Source: Epithemia pelagica (lineage: Eukaryota > Bacillariophyta > Bacillariophyceae > Surirellales > Surirellaceae). Taken from it: a stretch of DNA of 64,000 nt. The stretch is from contig OX337231.1 of assembly GCA_946965045.2 (NCBI GenBank), positions 2,790,001 through 2,854,000 on the forward strand. Direction: 5' to 3'. Both the position numbers and the translations under genes were made by a program. This document shows, piece by piece, positions 10,413 to 20,099 of the stretch. The notes beneath the pieces are model-generated. The model worked only from the letters and a program-made list of their open reading frames with translations. It was not told where the DNA came from and ran no database searches. Positions within the stretch are counted from its first letter, which is position 1. Each line of letters begins with the position of its first letter.

Positions 10413-11441
10413 CTATCGTCGAAAGGCAGGAACCACGTGAGTGGGAACAATTCCGCCCTCTTCCAAAAAGAGGTTTTGTAACAGTTGCTCTTCTGGCAAA
10501 GCGCCAAAGTTTACACCGCCAAGCTGGGGTGCATGAATTCCTGATGAAACAAATATGCTCGGAATAAGAGCTGAGTTTGCTCCCATAATATCGTGATGAA
10601 GCGAATCTCCTACATGAGCAACACGAGCAGCCGGTAAGCACAGTACATTAAGACAAGCCTCAAAATGTTCAGCTTGAGGTTTTCCAAAGAGTCGGATGTT
10701 GGTCGCTCCGAGTTCAACATAGCGCTGAGCGATCTTTCCCGGCATATAATTGGTTCCGCCGGTTGGTGTTTGAACAATGACATCAGGGTTGGCGCAAACA
10801 AGAGGTAGATTTCGTTCAAGGCATGGCTGAAGCAAAGGATCAATAACTTCGTGGGTCTCTCCATCTTGTAAAAATGAACCCAGGCTAGGCGATTCAAGAT
10901 CTCTCCCTCTAAACCAAACTTCTGATCCATGAAGGAGCAAGAAATCAGCTTCGTCCACCGTTGAAGCCACTTGAAGTCCTCCGCAATGATCAAGGAATGC
11001 TTGTGGTGTGGCAGTCAATCGTGGATTGGATGCGTCGCTTGCATCCCATGTGAACATTAGAGCCTTGGAGTTCGGGCCGTACTCTTGACGTATATACTTG
11101 GAGGCCTCCTCTCCCGATGTTACCGCCCCCACGAAAAGATTCTGATCAAATCCAAGTTTCGGGAGTTTCAGCATGGCTTTGTCACTTGGTGCTGAGGTAT
11201 TGCTCAGAATAATCAGCTTCTTGTTCTTTCGCGCAAGGTGTTTAACCAGTTCGACTGCTCCATCCAGGGCATTTGCACCATTGTGAAGAACACCAAATTG
11301 GTCAAGAATGAAGCCGTCATACATGTCAACAAGCTGATCGGAAAAACACTGGTGGGTTGAATAGACCAGGCGATTTGAAGAAACATCTCCGAAAAGTGCC
11401 ATTAGTGACGTAGCTGAGCGAGATGGATTGGTTATTCTCAT
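10413..11441 (-). CDS. HAD-superfamily (subclass IIA) hydrolase
   Basis: 342 residues in one exon. It shows the HAD nucleophile loop in the form FILDQFGVLHNG (about residues 44-55), where the first Asp would be the nucleophile. Motif II is ILSNTSAP (about 78-85). The subclass IIA cap contains 'WDASDASN'. Motif III is GKPQAEHF, and motif IV is HVGDSLHHDIMGANSA (about 277-292). This arrangement matches the p-nitrophenylphosphatase/NagD-like group of phosphatases with a class IIA cap. In many bacteria and some algae this particular subgroup is annotated only as 'HAD-superfamily class IIA hydrolase'. The substrate is unknown. The second ATG (residue 14) is an equally possible start. Confidence 0.85.
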   Translation of the reverse strand: MRITNPSRSATSLMALFGDVSSNRLVYSTHQCFSDQLVDMYDGFILDQFGVLHNGANALDGAVELVKHLARKNKKLIILSNTSAPSDKAMLKLPKLGFDQNLFVGAVTSGEEASKYIRQEYGPNSKALMFTWDASDASNPRLTATPQAFLDHCGGLQVASTVDEADFLLLHGSEVWFRGRDLESPSLGSFLQDGETHEVIDPLLQPCLERNLPLVCANPDVIVQTPTGGTNYMPGKIAQRYVELGATNIRLFGKPQAEHFEACLNVLCLPAARVAHVGDSLHHDIMGANSALIPSIFVSSGIHAPQLGGVNFGALPEEQLLQNLFLEEGGIVPTHVVPAFRR

Positions 11442-11729
11442 CTTTTGTATCTGTAATCATAGAGTATAAGGTGTATTAAAGAGAGATTTGTTTGTAGGAG
11501 TAAGTGCCGACGGCGACGGCCCAAGGCGCACTACAATATTAGACGCGTCCTTTCCCCGTCACAGGGGACGCTTTTGTGTCGCGTTAAATGGGGGGGGGGG
11601 CGAAAACTCGGCTTCACATTCGCAATAATTCACAATGGTCTTGACTGCTGTTGAACAACAATCGATGGACTTCCAAGATCAGGAGATTGATGCTAGCATA
11701 GACTTTTGCTACTGGCTTGCACTCCTACC

Positions 11730-12304
11730 ATGCCATTTTGGGGCCTGTCCGTACAAGACGGTTCTAAGGAAGAAGTAACGAAAACCGATGTGTAAGTGCG
11801 AGCGTTATTGCGTTCTCGAATTTCTTAACGAAGTGGTCTTCACGTGCCTCATATGTCTCTTCTCTTGCTTGTTGTGACATGCTTGTTCAGGTCAATTTGT
11901 GGTACACATGTGGAAAAGCGGCCCTATGGTGAATTGGGAAGTGTAACTGCTTTTGTTGCGTTTCGGCGAATTCTGGTATTGGGGAAATTCAACCTGGATG
12001 TGGCTGTGACGAAGAACGTGTTGACGAAATTGTTACAGAATTAAAGAAGCGAATGCGTGCACGAGGTGACACTGCACAGATTCTTCGCTCAGAGGAGACT
12101 CTGCAGCGTCTTGACAAACTTGATGCCAAACTTGTAAGTATCGATGCTTCCTATGATCGAGAATTCCTTTGCGCATGAGATTATGTTGACGAAAGGCGAA
12201 CTCACACCGATTGCTGATATTGCCATATTCTGTTTCAGGATCTTATCATGCAGCACTTAAGAATCCCACCTGATTCTATGAAGATTGATCCTGAAACCCG
12301 CTAG
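11730..12304 (+). CDS. Small spliced gene, product unrecognised
   Basis: A first exon from 11730 (MPFWGLSVQDGSKEEV) reaches a donor at about 11791 (gtaagtgcg). A middle coding segment in a consistent frame encodes GCGCDEERVDEIVTELKKRM and continues to a donor at 12134 (gtaagt). A last exon, 12239-12304, encodes DLIMQHLRIPPDSMKIDPET and stops at TAG. Together they would make a short, highly charged, helical C-terminus. The join between the first and middle exons is unresolved: the obvious acceptor after cttgttcag (about 11889) leads into a frame that stops at 12044. I have no family for this gene. Confidence 0.4.
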
Positions 12305-12617
12305 CTCTGAGCTGAACGGGGAAGGGAAAGATATGATGCCATTCACCATTGTTTGATCGAGTGTATTTTTTTAAATGGTTTTCGTTTTGTATTTGTGAAT
12401 GAGTCATGCCTTGTGGGACCAGTATTTTCCTTTGATTGTTTCCGATAGTGGTAGATGTTTTACATACTAGAAGTAAGAACGACACATCGTTGAGAGTCTA
12501 TGAGATTGATAAACATGAATGGATCACATGAGGTACGTGCATCTCCGATCTCCGATGAATCGTACTCCTATTATGGGACTGCTCAACTAGCTAGAGGAGC
12601 AGCTACTCCTACCTACT
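12305..12617. other. Intergenic
   Basis: No gene seen. The right end (12580-12617) contains ctagctagag and actcctac words that recur on the far side of the adjacent transposon (15150-15250) and again near 33500. Confidence 0.5.
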
Positions 12618-12644
12618 GTACACGTTTAGTACCAAATGACAAAA
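12618..12644 (+). repeat. Left terminal inverted repeat
   Basis: 27 bases beginning gtacacgtttagtaccaa, an exact reverse complement of 15110-15136. Confidence 0.9.
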
Positions 12645-12724
12645 TGCGTCATTTTCAAAAAATGACATGGAAAATTTAGGTTCTAAAATTTTTTTCCAAA
12701 AAACGCTTGTTTGGGGGCAATCAA

Positions 12725-13117
12725 AATTTGCCCCGTCACAGCGACGATGGCAGTGACGAAGAAGAGGCCACAAATCCTCGTCCCTCGAAGCAAGAGACGA
12801 CGCAGTGGTGGAAAGCTCACCCAGTGACCGCCCTGAAACACGTCTTGTCGCTGGCACTGACGCTCTTTAGCGTTGTCGTGGTGTCGGCTGCTATTTTTAC
12901 CAAACAAACGACGGCAACCAGAGAGAAAAACGTCCATCCCATTTTGGCCTATATTGTTTTCTGGGGTTTGATTCTTTGGCTGGCCATGATGGAAGGTGGA
13001 TTGAACTGCATGGTGGGTCTAAAGCCCATTAACAAGTCGGTGTACCGCAAGACTCATCCCCGCACACACAAGATCACTTCCCTGGCTCACAAAGGAGATA
13101 ATCTAGAGCGATTCATC
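12725..13117 (+). pseudogene. Captured 5' fragment of a multi-pass membrane protein gene
   Basis: The plus-strand frame reads a Ser/Glu/Asp-rich N-terminal stretch, WWKAHPVTALKHV, a hydrophobic segment (LSLALTLFSVVVVSAAIF), a second one (HPILAYIVFWGLILWLAMM), and then EGGLNCMVGLKPINKS and HKGDNLERFI, where the similarity ends. I recall this LAMMEGG...HKGDN.ERFI signature from diatom membrane proteins of unknown function, but cannot name the family. The fragment stops abruptly at about 13117, where the next codons belong to dihydroxyacetone kinase in another frame. There is no ATG at the start of the open frame, so it is a fragment and not a gene. Confidence 0.6.
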
Positions 13118-14100
13118 TTGTCCCCTTGCTTGGAAAAGGCGACGAGGTTGCTGTTCTGGTAAACAATCTTGGTGGAACTTCTAATTTCGAAATGTCCATA
13201 CTCGCACGATCATGTATCAAGTTGTTGGAAAGTAGTGAGTTTGGAGTTCAAGCCAAACGCGTGTATGTCGGATCATTCATGACTTCATTCGATATGCATG
13301 GAGCGTCATTGACCATTCTTAACGTGACGGACCAAGCGGACATCATAATGTATCTCGATGCGTCAACAACCGCTCCCGCATGGGCATCATGCGACATCTG
13401 GTCCGATGGATCTGCTCGACCGTCTGCTACGGAACTACCTGAAATCATTGTGGACGAGAAAGTGGCAGAACTGAATTACCCACATCTTCAGATTAATGGC
13501 TTTTCGCAGATTGCCCAAAAGATGCTAGTGTCAGCGACTGGTAAGCTTGCGGATGCCGAGCCTATCTTAACAAAATACGATACAGTAGTTGGCGATTGCG
13601 ACTGCGGAATAACGATGAAACGGGGAGCACAGGAGATTTCGGGCCGTATTGAAAAGGGCACAATCCCAACTGATCATCCCGTAACGATGCTGAGCGCATT
13701 AGCCGATGCGGTTTCGGCTTCCATGGGAGGAACATCCGGTGTACTTTTGGAACTCATGTTTCGGAAAATGTCCTCCTTTTTGAGTTTTTGTCCCTCCATT
13801 GGAGTGGTAGAAATGGGCAAGGCGGTCCAAGCTGGTGTTGATGCGGTAAGTCTCTATGGAGGCGCTCACGTTGGTTCACGTACCATGCTTGATGCATTAG
13901 TTCCTGCCGCGATGGCCTTGATGACTAGTGGCTTGGCGGCAGCTTCTACCAAAGCGAGGGAGGAGCAGACAGCACGGCCAAGATGGCGACCGCTTCTGCA
14001 GGACGCTCAAATTATCTCTCTGAAGATGTATTGTCAGGGACTCCAGACCCTGGTGCTGTGGCTGTTGCAATTGTCCTGGAAGCAATGGTTGCTGCTTTGT
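13118..14100 (+). pseudogene. Captured dihydroxyacetone kinase fragment, frameshifted
   Basis: The frame opens with GKGDEVAVLVNNLGGTSNFE, the end of the DhaK (substrate-binding) domain. It continues through a linker into the DhaL (ATP-binding) domain with the conserved motifs VGDCDCGITMKRGA (Asp residues that bind Mg-ATP), MGGTSGVL and YGGAHVGSRTMLDAL. The N-terminal part of DhaK, with the substrate-binding His, is missing. Near 13965 one base appears to be lost: the expected C-terminus (GADSTAKMATASAGRSNYLS, then PDPGAVAVA) is encoded in the next frame and ends with TAA at about 14099-14101. The normal enzyme phosphorylates dihydroxyacetone to DHAP; this copy cannot. An intact parental gene is expected elsewhere in the genome. 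Confidence 0.85.
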
Positions 14101-14430
14101 AATCTGGTTCGAAACTGGATAATGGACATCAAGAGAACGTTCCAGGACAAAGAATAACCCACGGTTAAGTAACTATGTTTCTGATATACACATTTATCCA
14201 ATTCTGTTGTGCTGGAAACATGATGTCGGTGAATCTTCTGGCATACAAGATGCGATTTGTTTCCATATTAAGAGACCCTGATTTGCTTGGAGCATAAGGC
14301 ATCATCCTCCCCACCACATCAGGCCACAAAGTTCTTTGTCGCCATTACCTAGACCAGAACCTCTAGCTACACTTCGATTTTGGTCGATAAAGCGCATTCG
14401 ATACTGCCAATTCTCTTTGTTCTTCTTTCT

Positions 14431-14507
14431 GTTGTTTCTGTTTTGAGCTTTGAGATGGACCTGTTTGGTTGTTGTTTCTGTTTCGAGCTTTGAGATGGAC
14501 CTGTTTG
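14431..14507. repeat. Tandem repeat, two copies of about 37 bp
   Basis: 14431-14467 and 14471-14507 are identical apart from one T/C difference, with a period of 40 bases. The repeat lies in the transposon's interior, within a minus-strand open stretch rich in Asn, Gln, Lys and Arg codons that may be a third captured fragment or simply repeat-derived. Confidence 0.85.
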
Positions 14508-15109
14508 GCTTTGGCACCCTCTTGAATGGCACTGTTGGTTTCCTGCTGAGTCATGCTGGATATTCTGGTCAAAGACATGTTGTCGTTGTTGTTATTGTCA
14601 TTGCTTCTGTTTGGACGCTGCTTCTTATCAGGACGGTGTTTGGCCTTGGTAGACAAGTGGTGGGCATGGATACTACATTATGGTGGTGACCGGATCCGTT
14701 CCACGAAATGGAACGATGCGGCTGCCGACTGCCGCGGTGAAACATGCTTGCCATACCAACAAGAGCTGTTCAAGAAGGTCCGAGTAAGTACACTGTGATT
14801 CACAACAAGCCCAGGGTTACGATTCAACAAAAGTAAGTACGGAAATGGTGAGTGGTATGGCAGAAGATGTCGATGACACAAAATGACACGAATCTCACCA
14901 AAAGTTGCCTTCTGCTCTGGCTCTTTTTTGGATGCCACAACCACAACCAACTCAAACATGGAGCTACAGACTTTCTAAGTACACTATTGTTGGGAGTTTA
15001 GAGGCCTTACCTGACCCATGGTGCTCACGAATCGGTCGAGAACGGCCGACAACAACGATTGAATTTTTAGAAACCTTAATGTGTAGGAAAAAAATGTCAT
15101 TTTTTAGGG

Positions 15110-15136
15110 TTTTGTCATTTGGTACTAAACGTGTAC
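15110..15136 (-). repeat. Right terminal inverted repeat
   Basis: Exact reverse complement of 12618-12644; reads ...ggtactaaacgtgtac on the plus strand. Confidence 0.9.
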
Positions 15137-15522
15137 TCCCACTACTCTCTTCTACTCCTACTACTCCTACCTCGAAGTCTAAGAAGTAGTAGGAGTAGGA
15201 GTTGTAAAAGGGAGTACTCCTAGCTCTCTAGCTAGAGGTACTCCTACTCGTACGCTCTCATATTATAGAGTCCAGTAGCAGGTAGAGTATACAGCAGAGT
15301 TCGGGATTATACTCCTACAGTGTTTGGGTGCACAATGAACACGCGCGGTCACGTGTTTGCCGTGCAATATGCGCGAACTCCATCCAGCAATTATTTGGGT
15401 GTACCACCTCGAAAGACGGAGACGACATAAGTCGTTGGATTTGGAGGATAAGACAAAGTCGATCAGGATCTGAAGATACTTTGATCTGATTTCGACCATC
15501 ATTCTTTAGAAGAAGGAAACGA
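15137..15522. other. Intergenic with palindromic actcctag repeats
   Basis: 15140-15255 is built from tactcctac/tagctagagg words, including a near-palindrome at about 15213-15243 that reads agtactcctag...ctagaggtact. The remainder, up to the next gene, shows no coding signal. Confidence 0.55.
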
Positions 15523-16323
15523 ATGAATCAAGAAGTGCTGCCCTCTCTTGAGTTTACCTCCGCAGAGTTGTCAAGCGATGAGTTGGAACGGAGCTCTCCA
15601 CAGACACGACCGATTATCAGCCCGGATTCCTCGTTTTCCTCCGGAATAAATTGGGCACAGGTATACAGCAGCGATGAAGAGTCGCAGAAGGCAGGACAAC
15701 GGCGTCTCTTTGAGCGCTCAACGTCAGATGTATCGTTAGCGGACGTATCGATGATATCATCAGAAGGAACTGCGTGGAATTCTCAACTCCGAGAGCCTCA
15801 TCGAAGACCTCGTGGTATCAATCATCGACGCAGCATCGCGGACACTGATGAAAGTTCTCAGACCGAGGAGAGAACCAGATCTCCCAGGTCAAGTGTTCCA
15901 GTGGTTTCACTTATGCTTCCTTCTCTTGCACGATGTACACCTTTGAAATGGCTAGTTGGTCTTTTCCTTGTTTCCTGTTACACAACTTTCTGGCTTCCGT
16001 ATCCAGAGATCAGACCTGCTGTGACACAAGTTCCCACAGCATCGGAGTACGGATCGCAGCTTTCTGAAATTCACAGAATCGACAGTAACAACACTATCCG
16101 AGCCGTTGGTTCCTCTGGTGCCATGCTTCATGCACGCTCCACACCGGAGGTGGAGCTCGAGTTTCGTCCGGGCTTAGACCGATACTTTGAACAAGAAGGC
16201 TTCTCAAACCACGCGTGGACGATGTATGCTAATGTGGGGGCGCTTGGTACGGTGATTGCGTGGGCTGTAAGGGAACAGCACCGCCGCCGTGAAGATGGAG
16301 TTGCTGCGGAACATCGCTGTTAG
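15523..16323 (+). CDS. Single-pass membrane protein, unrecognised
   Basis: 266 residues. Residues 1-130 are Ser/Glu/Arg-rich and probably disordered and cytosolic, with many possible phosphorylation sites. One hydrophobic segment follows (WLVGLFLVSCYTTFWLPY, about 143-160). A shorter hydrophobic stretch near the C-terminus (HAWTMYANVGALGTVIAWAV, about 228-247) may be a second membrane span. The protein ends in a basic tail (REQHRRRED). I recognise no domain. The reading frame begins shortly after the transposon, so the promoter may include transposon-flanking sequence. Confidence 0.55.
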   Translation: MNQEVLPSLEFTSAELSSDELERSSPQTRPIISPDSSFSSGINWAQVYSSDEESQKAGQRRLFERSTSDVSLADVSMISSEGTAWNSQLREPHRRPRGINHRRSIADTDESSQTEERTRSPRSSVPVVSLMLPSLARCTPLKWLVGLFLVSCYTTFWLPYPEIRPAVTQVPTASEYGSQLSEIHRIDSNNTIRAVGSSGAMLHARSTPEVELEFRPGLDRYFEQEGFSNHAWTMYANVGALGTVIAWAVREQHRRREDGVAAEHRC

Positions 16324-16956
16324 CCTTCATTTTTGTTTTTATGTTTATTTGTTGGATTTGTTTACCGGTATTTCCGTTTGATGTTTATGTGGAACGATTG
16401 TGTAGAGGAGAAACCGTTCGCTCCAGCATGGGGAACTGGTACCTTAATCCTTTTGGGATGCAAGAAACCCTGTGTCTCTGTGGCTTGGATTTTAGTTTGA
16501 TTTATATAAACTACTTTTGAATTCTTGTTTTCGCACACCATCGTAATCCCATAGTTCATTACTCTCTCTGTAACTTCTTTTGAATTCTTGTTTTCGCACA
16601 CCATCGTAATCCCATGGTTCATTACTCTCTCTGTAGGGAAAGGTGGAGTGAGTTGAAGACTGGACAGGTAGGCCGCTTCATTCCACCTCGTTCGTCCCTT
16701 TGCGATGAAGCTCGGCTGTTGTTAGAATGTGCAATTTTGCCCTATGTAGTTTGCATCTTCCAGACACGTAACGTTGGACGAACAACATGCCCAGAAATTG
16801 ACGGACAAAAAATATATAAACCCGATCACATCAACCAACACACACAACGGTGCCGAAATGAAGAGCGTCTATTGTCAAAGAAGCAGAACCGCGTTGCTGT
16901 CGTGGAAGGCTCCAAACTACAAAGACTTCCACGTTCATTCCAGTCTATATTAATAC
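16324..16956. other. Intergenic with a 63-bp tandem duplication
   Basis: No gene seen. Two nearly identical 63-bp units lie at 16514-16576 and 16577-16636 (one A/G difference within the shared part). The remainder, up to the 3' end of the L32 gene, shows no supported coding region. Confidence 0.5.
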
Positions 16957-17364
16957 CTAAGCATCATCTTCCGCTCTCAATTTGGCCGCCGCGTTGGTGA
17001 CCCGAATGGCTAGTTGTTCAGCCCGTTCAACAATCTGTCTTCGTACGCGAGTTGACACAGCTTTCCCAACAGTTGCGGCATATGTTCTGTTGTGCATCAT
17101 GAGCATTTCCAAGTCGGCAACATTTTGAACAACCACAGTTTTGAAGCCGTGGGGATGAACATTGCGTGTTTCCTTGTTCGATCCATATCCAATGGAGGGC
17201 ATTGGTAGTGCACCCTTGAATCGACGACGGACGCGTCCATCAATACCTTTAGGTTTGCGCCATGATGGCTTTACACGCTTGAAAAGATCTGATTGATGGC
17301 GCGCAAACTTCTTTGTGCGCTTCTTCACAATTGTCTTCTTTACAAGTGGAGTGGGACCCGCCAT
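16957..17364 (-). CDS. RPL32: Large-subunit ribosomal protein L32e
   Basis: 135 residues, the normal length for eukaryotic L32e. The family signature is clear: [18 protein letters not shown], then [37 protein letters not shown] and an '[12 protein letters not shown]' segment. It is a component of the cytosolic 60S subunit. The coding sequence is a single exon starting at ATG 17364 ([10 protein letters not shown]). Confidence 0.97.
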   Translation of the reverse strand: MAGPTPLVKKTIVKKRTKKFARHQSDLFKRVKPSWRKPKGIDGRVRRRFKGALPMPSIGYGSNKETRNVHPHGFKTVVVQNVADLEMLMMHNRTYAATVGKAVSTRVRRQIVERAEQLAIRVTNAAAKLRAEDDA

Positions 17365-17876
17365 CGTTGTTGTTCCTGACAGACACGTGAAAAAACATTG
17401 TGAGTCTGCGGAGGCACCATTCTAAGAATAAAGACAGCGTAGTATATCAAGCTTATGCAACATCAACCAGATCCGACGTACCGAAACTTTTGCACTAAAG
17501 CAATCTACAATCCGCCAACCTCGCAACAAAGGTCGGGATGTTGATGTTGTCCCTTGTTCCCTCTGGGGAACTCTTGCTTTTAGTGAACTGGTAAGCGATA
17601 AACCACAGAACTATTTAAAAATGATTTGAAACTTTAAACATTTAAAGCATTTCCATGGCGCATCAATAACTGTAAACCCACATATCCTCCATTTAAGTAG
17701 CCAGGGAAGATACTGCAATCTGCAATGTGAAAAATCGTTTCAAAGAAGAAGGAAACCATCGAGTGAAGTACAAAGAGGACGATAAAAGCAACTACAGCCG
17801 TAAGCCGGTCCCTCGGAACAACTACTAACCGCGAAGAAAAGGGTATGCTGCCGAAGGGGCAGGACGCGGACCCGCC
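17365..17876. other. Intergenic / probable retrotransposon 5' region
   Basis: From 17365 to about 17640 lies the L32 promoter region. From about 17760 the composition shifts towards that of the following retrotransposon, so its 5' untranslated region probably starts in this interval. I could not find the exact end. Confidence 0.4.
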
Positions 17877-20099
17877 ATGGGCAATATCGGCTGCGAACAC
17901 GTTCCCCATGGTCGAACCACGACCCAACCGCCAACCAAAAACCAATCCGCCCCCGCCCATCGGTTGGAAACACATACAACGCACGGCGGCCACAACATGG
18001 ACCATGGAATCACTCCATGGTATCAGAAAAAGCAAACAAAACCAACACCGCCAGCTCAAGCCCCGTTTCTCCCGTCCCCATGGCAGCCATGGCACAACCC
18101 AGAAAACAGCGATAGCCAAAACACAGCACTCAACGGACAAACAAGCCCGATGCAACTGCTACGGAGTAGCAACACCAATCCCCCAACAAACCACCAAACG
18201 GCCGCACAGGAGGAGCAAATGACCATGCCGGAGACAACGATGACTGTGCCAGACCACCAACCCAAGGCAACAACAGATGAAAGACACCACACAACCCACG
18301 ACGGCCCAAGCCACGTCGACAACACAACAGACCACCAGTCACTCCCCCGCCAACGCTTTCAATCCAACGTAACGACAACACAAGCGTTGACGACCCAACC
18401 GACCGCCACTCCGGCAGACACAAGTGCAACCACCAAGCACCAGACCTCCCGCCCTCCAGCCCAAGGAGTCACCCGACAACTGGAACAAGCCTTGCACAGA
18501 GTCACAACAGCAATGAAAATGACCCTGCCAAAAGACCAATCCACCAGGCATGCCCACAAAACCTGTGAAAACGCCGTTTTTCACCCGAAGCTCAGAGCAG
18601 AAGCACCAACAAACCACACCGACGAACAACCACCGAAGACGCAAGTCCATTCCAAACCCTCCACCGGTCGCCGCCCGATTCGTTCCAAGGACGACGTGAC
18701 GGCACTCGGCCCAATCCCCCTTGTTGCAGCACCGATGCACAAGAACCACACCACCGCCATCACCCCGGACCGCCGCAACAACAACAACAAAAACAACATA
18801 GAAAACAAAGAAAACAAAAAAACAAACAAAACCAACGCCAAAGCAAAGACCACCACCACCCACAACACAGAAGAAAACAACAAAAACAACAAAGAGATCA
18901 ACCAGAACGAAACCATGGACGAAGAAGCAAGCAACCACCAGGGATGGGAGCACAACAACGTCAACAACCATACCAACACCCAGCCCACCACCAACAAAAC
19001 CAACCAGAAGGAAGGAGAAACCGAGCCCAACAACGAACAGACAACGAACAACAACGACCATGCAACCCAAACGACAAACCCGTACATGAAGAAACCCAGG
19101 AGCGAAACGAAACGCCCGGCGTCGCCCGAACCAAAAACGCTGATTCATTTACACGTGGCGATTAACCATCACCCCAACCCACAAGTTGAGTCAACTCTCC
19201 CACGGCTCACAGAACAAGCCTTGAAGACGCATTTCAATGAAGTCTCTTTCCATCACAGCAAACGAGAAGAGCCCATGTGGCTCCAAGTCCATTCGGTCGA
19301 TTTCCTGGAGACCAAGCAGTCGGGAACACGATCCTTTCGCAACAACAACCAAAACGGGTCCAACAAGGGAGGAGGGCACACCTCCACGTTCCATGTAACC
19401 CTTTCACCAGCACCTGCCAACGACGTTTTTGATTCAGGGATCTTCATCGAACAAGGACTCCGATTCGTGCTCCAAATGTGGCACAAACACCACAACGACG
19501 ACTTTGTGTACGATGAATTCGATTCTCAGACGGTCCTTCCGCCCGGAACGAAACAATCGAACCCGACAATCAATCCTCGCTTCGACCAGATCAATGTGTA
19601 CCACCCAGCCTGTAACAACAGGAAGAGCGACACGTTCGGAATCATCGTCGGTGTACCCGCCCAGACAATCAAACATTGCCGGGCGGCACTGGATCTCACG
19701 TCCGACATCCAGAACACCCTCACCCCTCATCTCCCTAGGAAGTTACACTACGTGGACTTCTTCAACCACATCGGCTGCCGTTCGGGAACATTTAGCGGCG
19801 AGCTCAAGAACAAACAAAAAGGACAGGTTCCTGCCATCTACGTCACGGCATCAACGAGAAACAACTTCGAAGCATTGCTTCGAAGCTACAACGCCTACAT
19901 GGCCGCAAATCGAAACTCCGAAATGAAATGGAACAAAAACAACATTCAGCTGATTCCCATGCCGACCAGTCAAGCCAATCGGACAGCAACACTTGAAGCA
20001 ATCAAGGACATCGACCAATTTTTTGGTGCGTGCGTACGCATCAAGCTTAAACCAATCAACCCGGAAGCGACCGATGGAGATTGGAAACGACTTCGATAG
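17877..20099 (+). CDS. Retrotransposon N-terminal (gag-like) region
   Basis: 740 residues. Residues 1-400 are low-complexity, dominated by Thr, Asn, Gln, Pro and His, with runs such as NNNNKNNIENKENKKTNKTN. Residues 420-740 look folded, for example FHVTLSPAPANDVFDSGIF, LHYVDFFNHIGCRSGTFSGE and IYVTASTRNNFEALLRSYNA. I see no CCHC zinc knuckle. The last residues (DGDWKRLR) continue in the same frame past the TAG at 20097 as LREFVAVFPEYNNEDPDA, which resembles the region just upstream of an RT. The stop may therefore be a mutation within one long polyprotein rather than a true ORF1 end. The function is inferred from position only. Confidence 0.55.
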   Translation: MGNIGCEHVPHGRTTTQPPTKNQSAPAHRLETHTTHGGHNMDHGITPWYQKKQTKPTPPAQAPFLPSPWQPWHNPENSDSQNTALNGQTSPMQLLRSSNTNPPTNHQTAAQEEQMTMPETTMTVPDHQPKATTDERHHTTHDGPSHVDNTTDHQSLPRQRFQSNVTTTQALTTQPTATPADTSATTKHQTSRPPAQGVTRQLEQALHRVTTAMKMTLPKDQSTRHAHKTCENAVFHPKLRAEAPTNHTDEQPPKTQVHSKPSTGRRPIRSKDDVTALGPIPLVAAPMHKNHTTAITPDRRNNNNKNNIENKENKKTNKTNAKAKTTTTHNTEENNKNNKEINQNETMDEEASNHQGWEHNNVNNHTNTQPTTNKTNQKEGETEPNNEQTTNNNDHATQTTNPYMKKPRSETKRPASPEPKTLIHLHVAINHHPNPQVESTLPRLTEQALKTHFNEVSFHHSKREEPMWLQVHSVDFLETKQSGTRSFRNNNQNGSNKGGGHTSTFHVTLSPAPANDVFDSGIFIEQGLRFVLQMWHKHHNDDFVYDEFDSQTVLPPGTKQSNPTINPRFDQINVYHPACNNRKSDTFGIIVGVPAQTIKHCRAALDLTSDIQNTLTPHLPRKLHYVDFFNHIGCRSGTFSGELKNKQKGQVPAIYVTASTRNNFEALLRSYNAYMAANRNSEMKWNKNNIQLIPMPTSQANRTATLEAIKDIDQFFGACVRIKLKPINPEATDGDWKRLR

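Larger units (their letters stand above)
12618..15136. mobile_element. TIR DNA transposon carrying captured gene fragments
   Basis: A 2519-bp element bounded by a perfect 27-bp terminal inverted repeat (12618-12644 and 15110-15136). The similarity continues imperfectly inward for about 45 more bases on each side (shared aaaatgacat and ttctaaaa words). It has no recognisable transposase. Instead it contains a piece of a membrane-protein gene joined to most of the C-terminal half of a dihydroxyacetone kinase gene on the plus strand, and a repeat-rich stretch that could be a third piece on the minus strand. This is the architecture of Pack-MULE/Pack-TIR elements: non-autonomous DNA transposons that pick up host sequence. 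No clean target-site duplication is visible; both flanks are made of actcctac-type repeats, which would hide one. Confidence 0.75.

Noticed and set aside
12707-13162. ORF opening with TTG treated as a start
   Set aside because: TTG is not a normal start in nuclear genes. The segment is a gene fragment with no ATG of its own.
17634-18155. Hydrophobic minus-strand ORF, and further ones to 19148
   Set aside because: Reverse complement of the A/C-rich retrotransposon, giving Val/Leu/Phe/Cys-rich apparent membrane proteins. No independent support.
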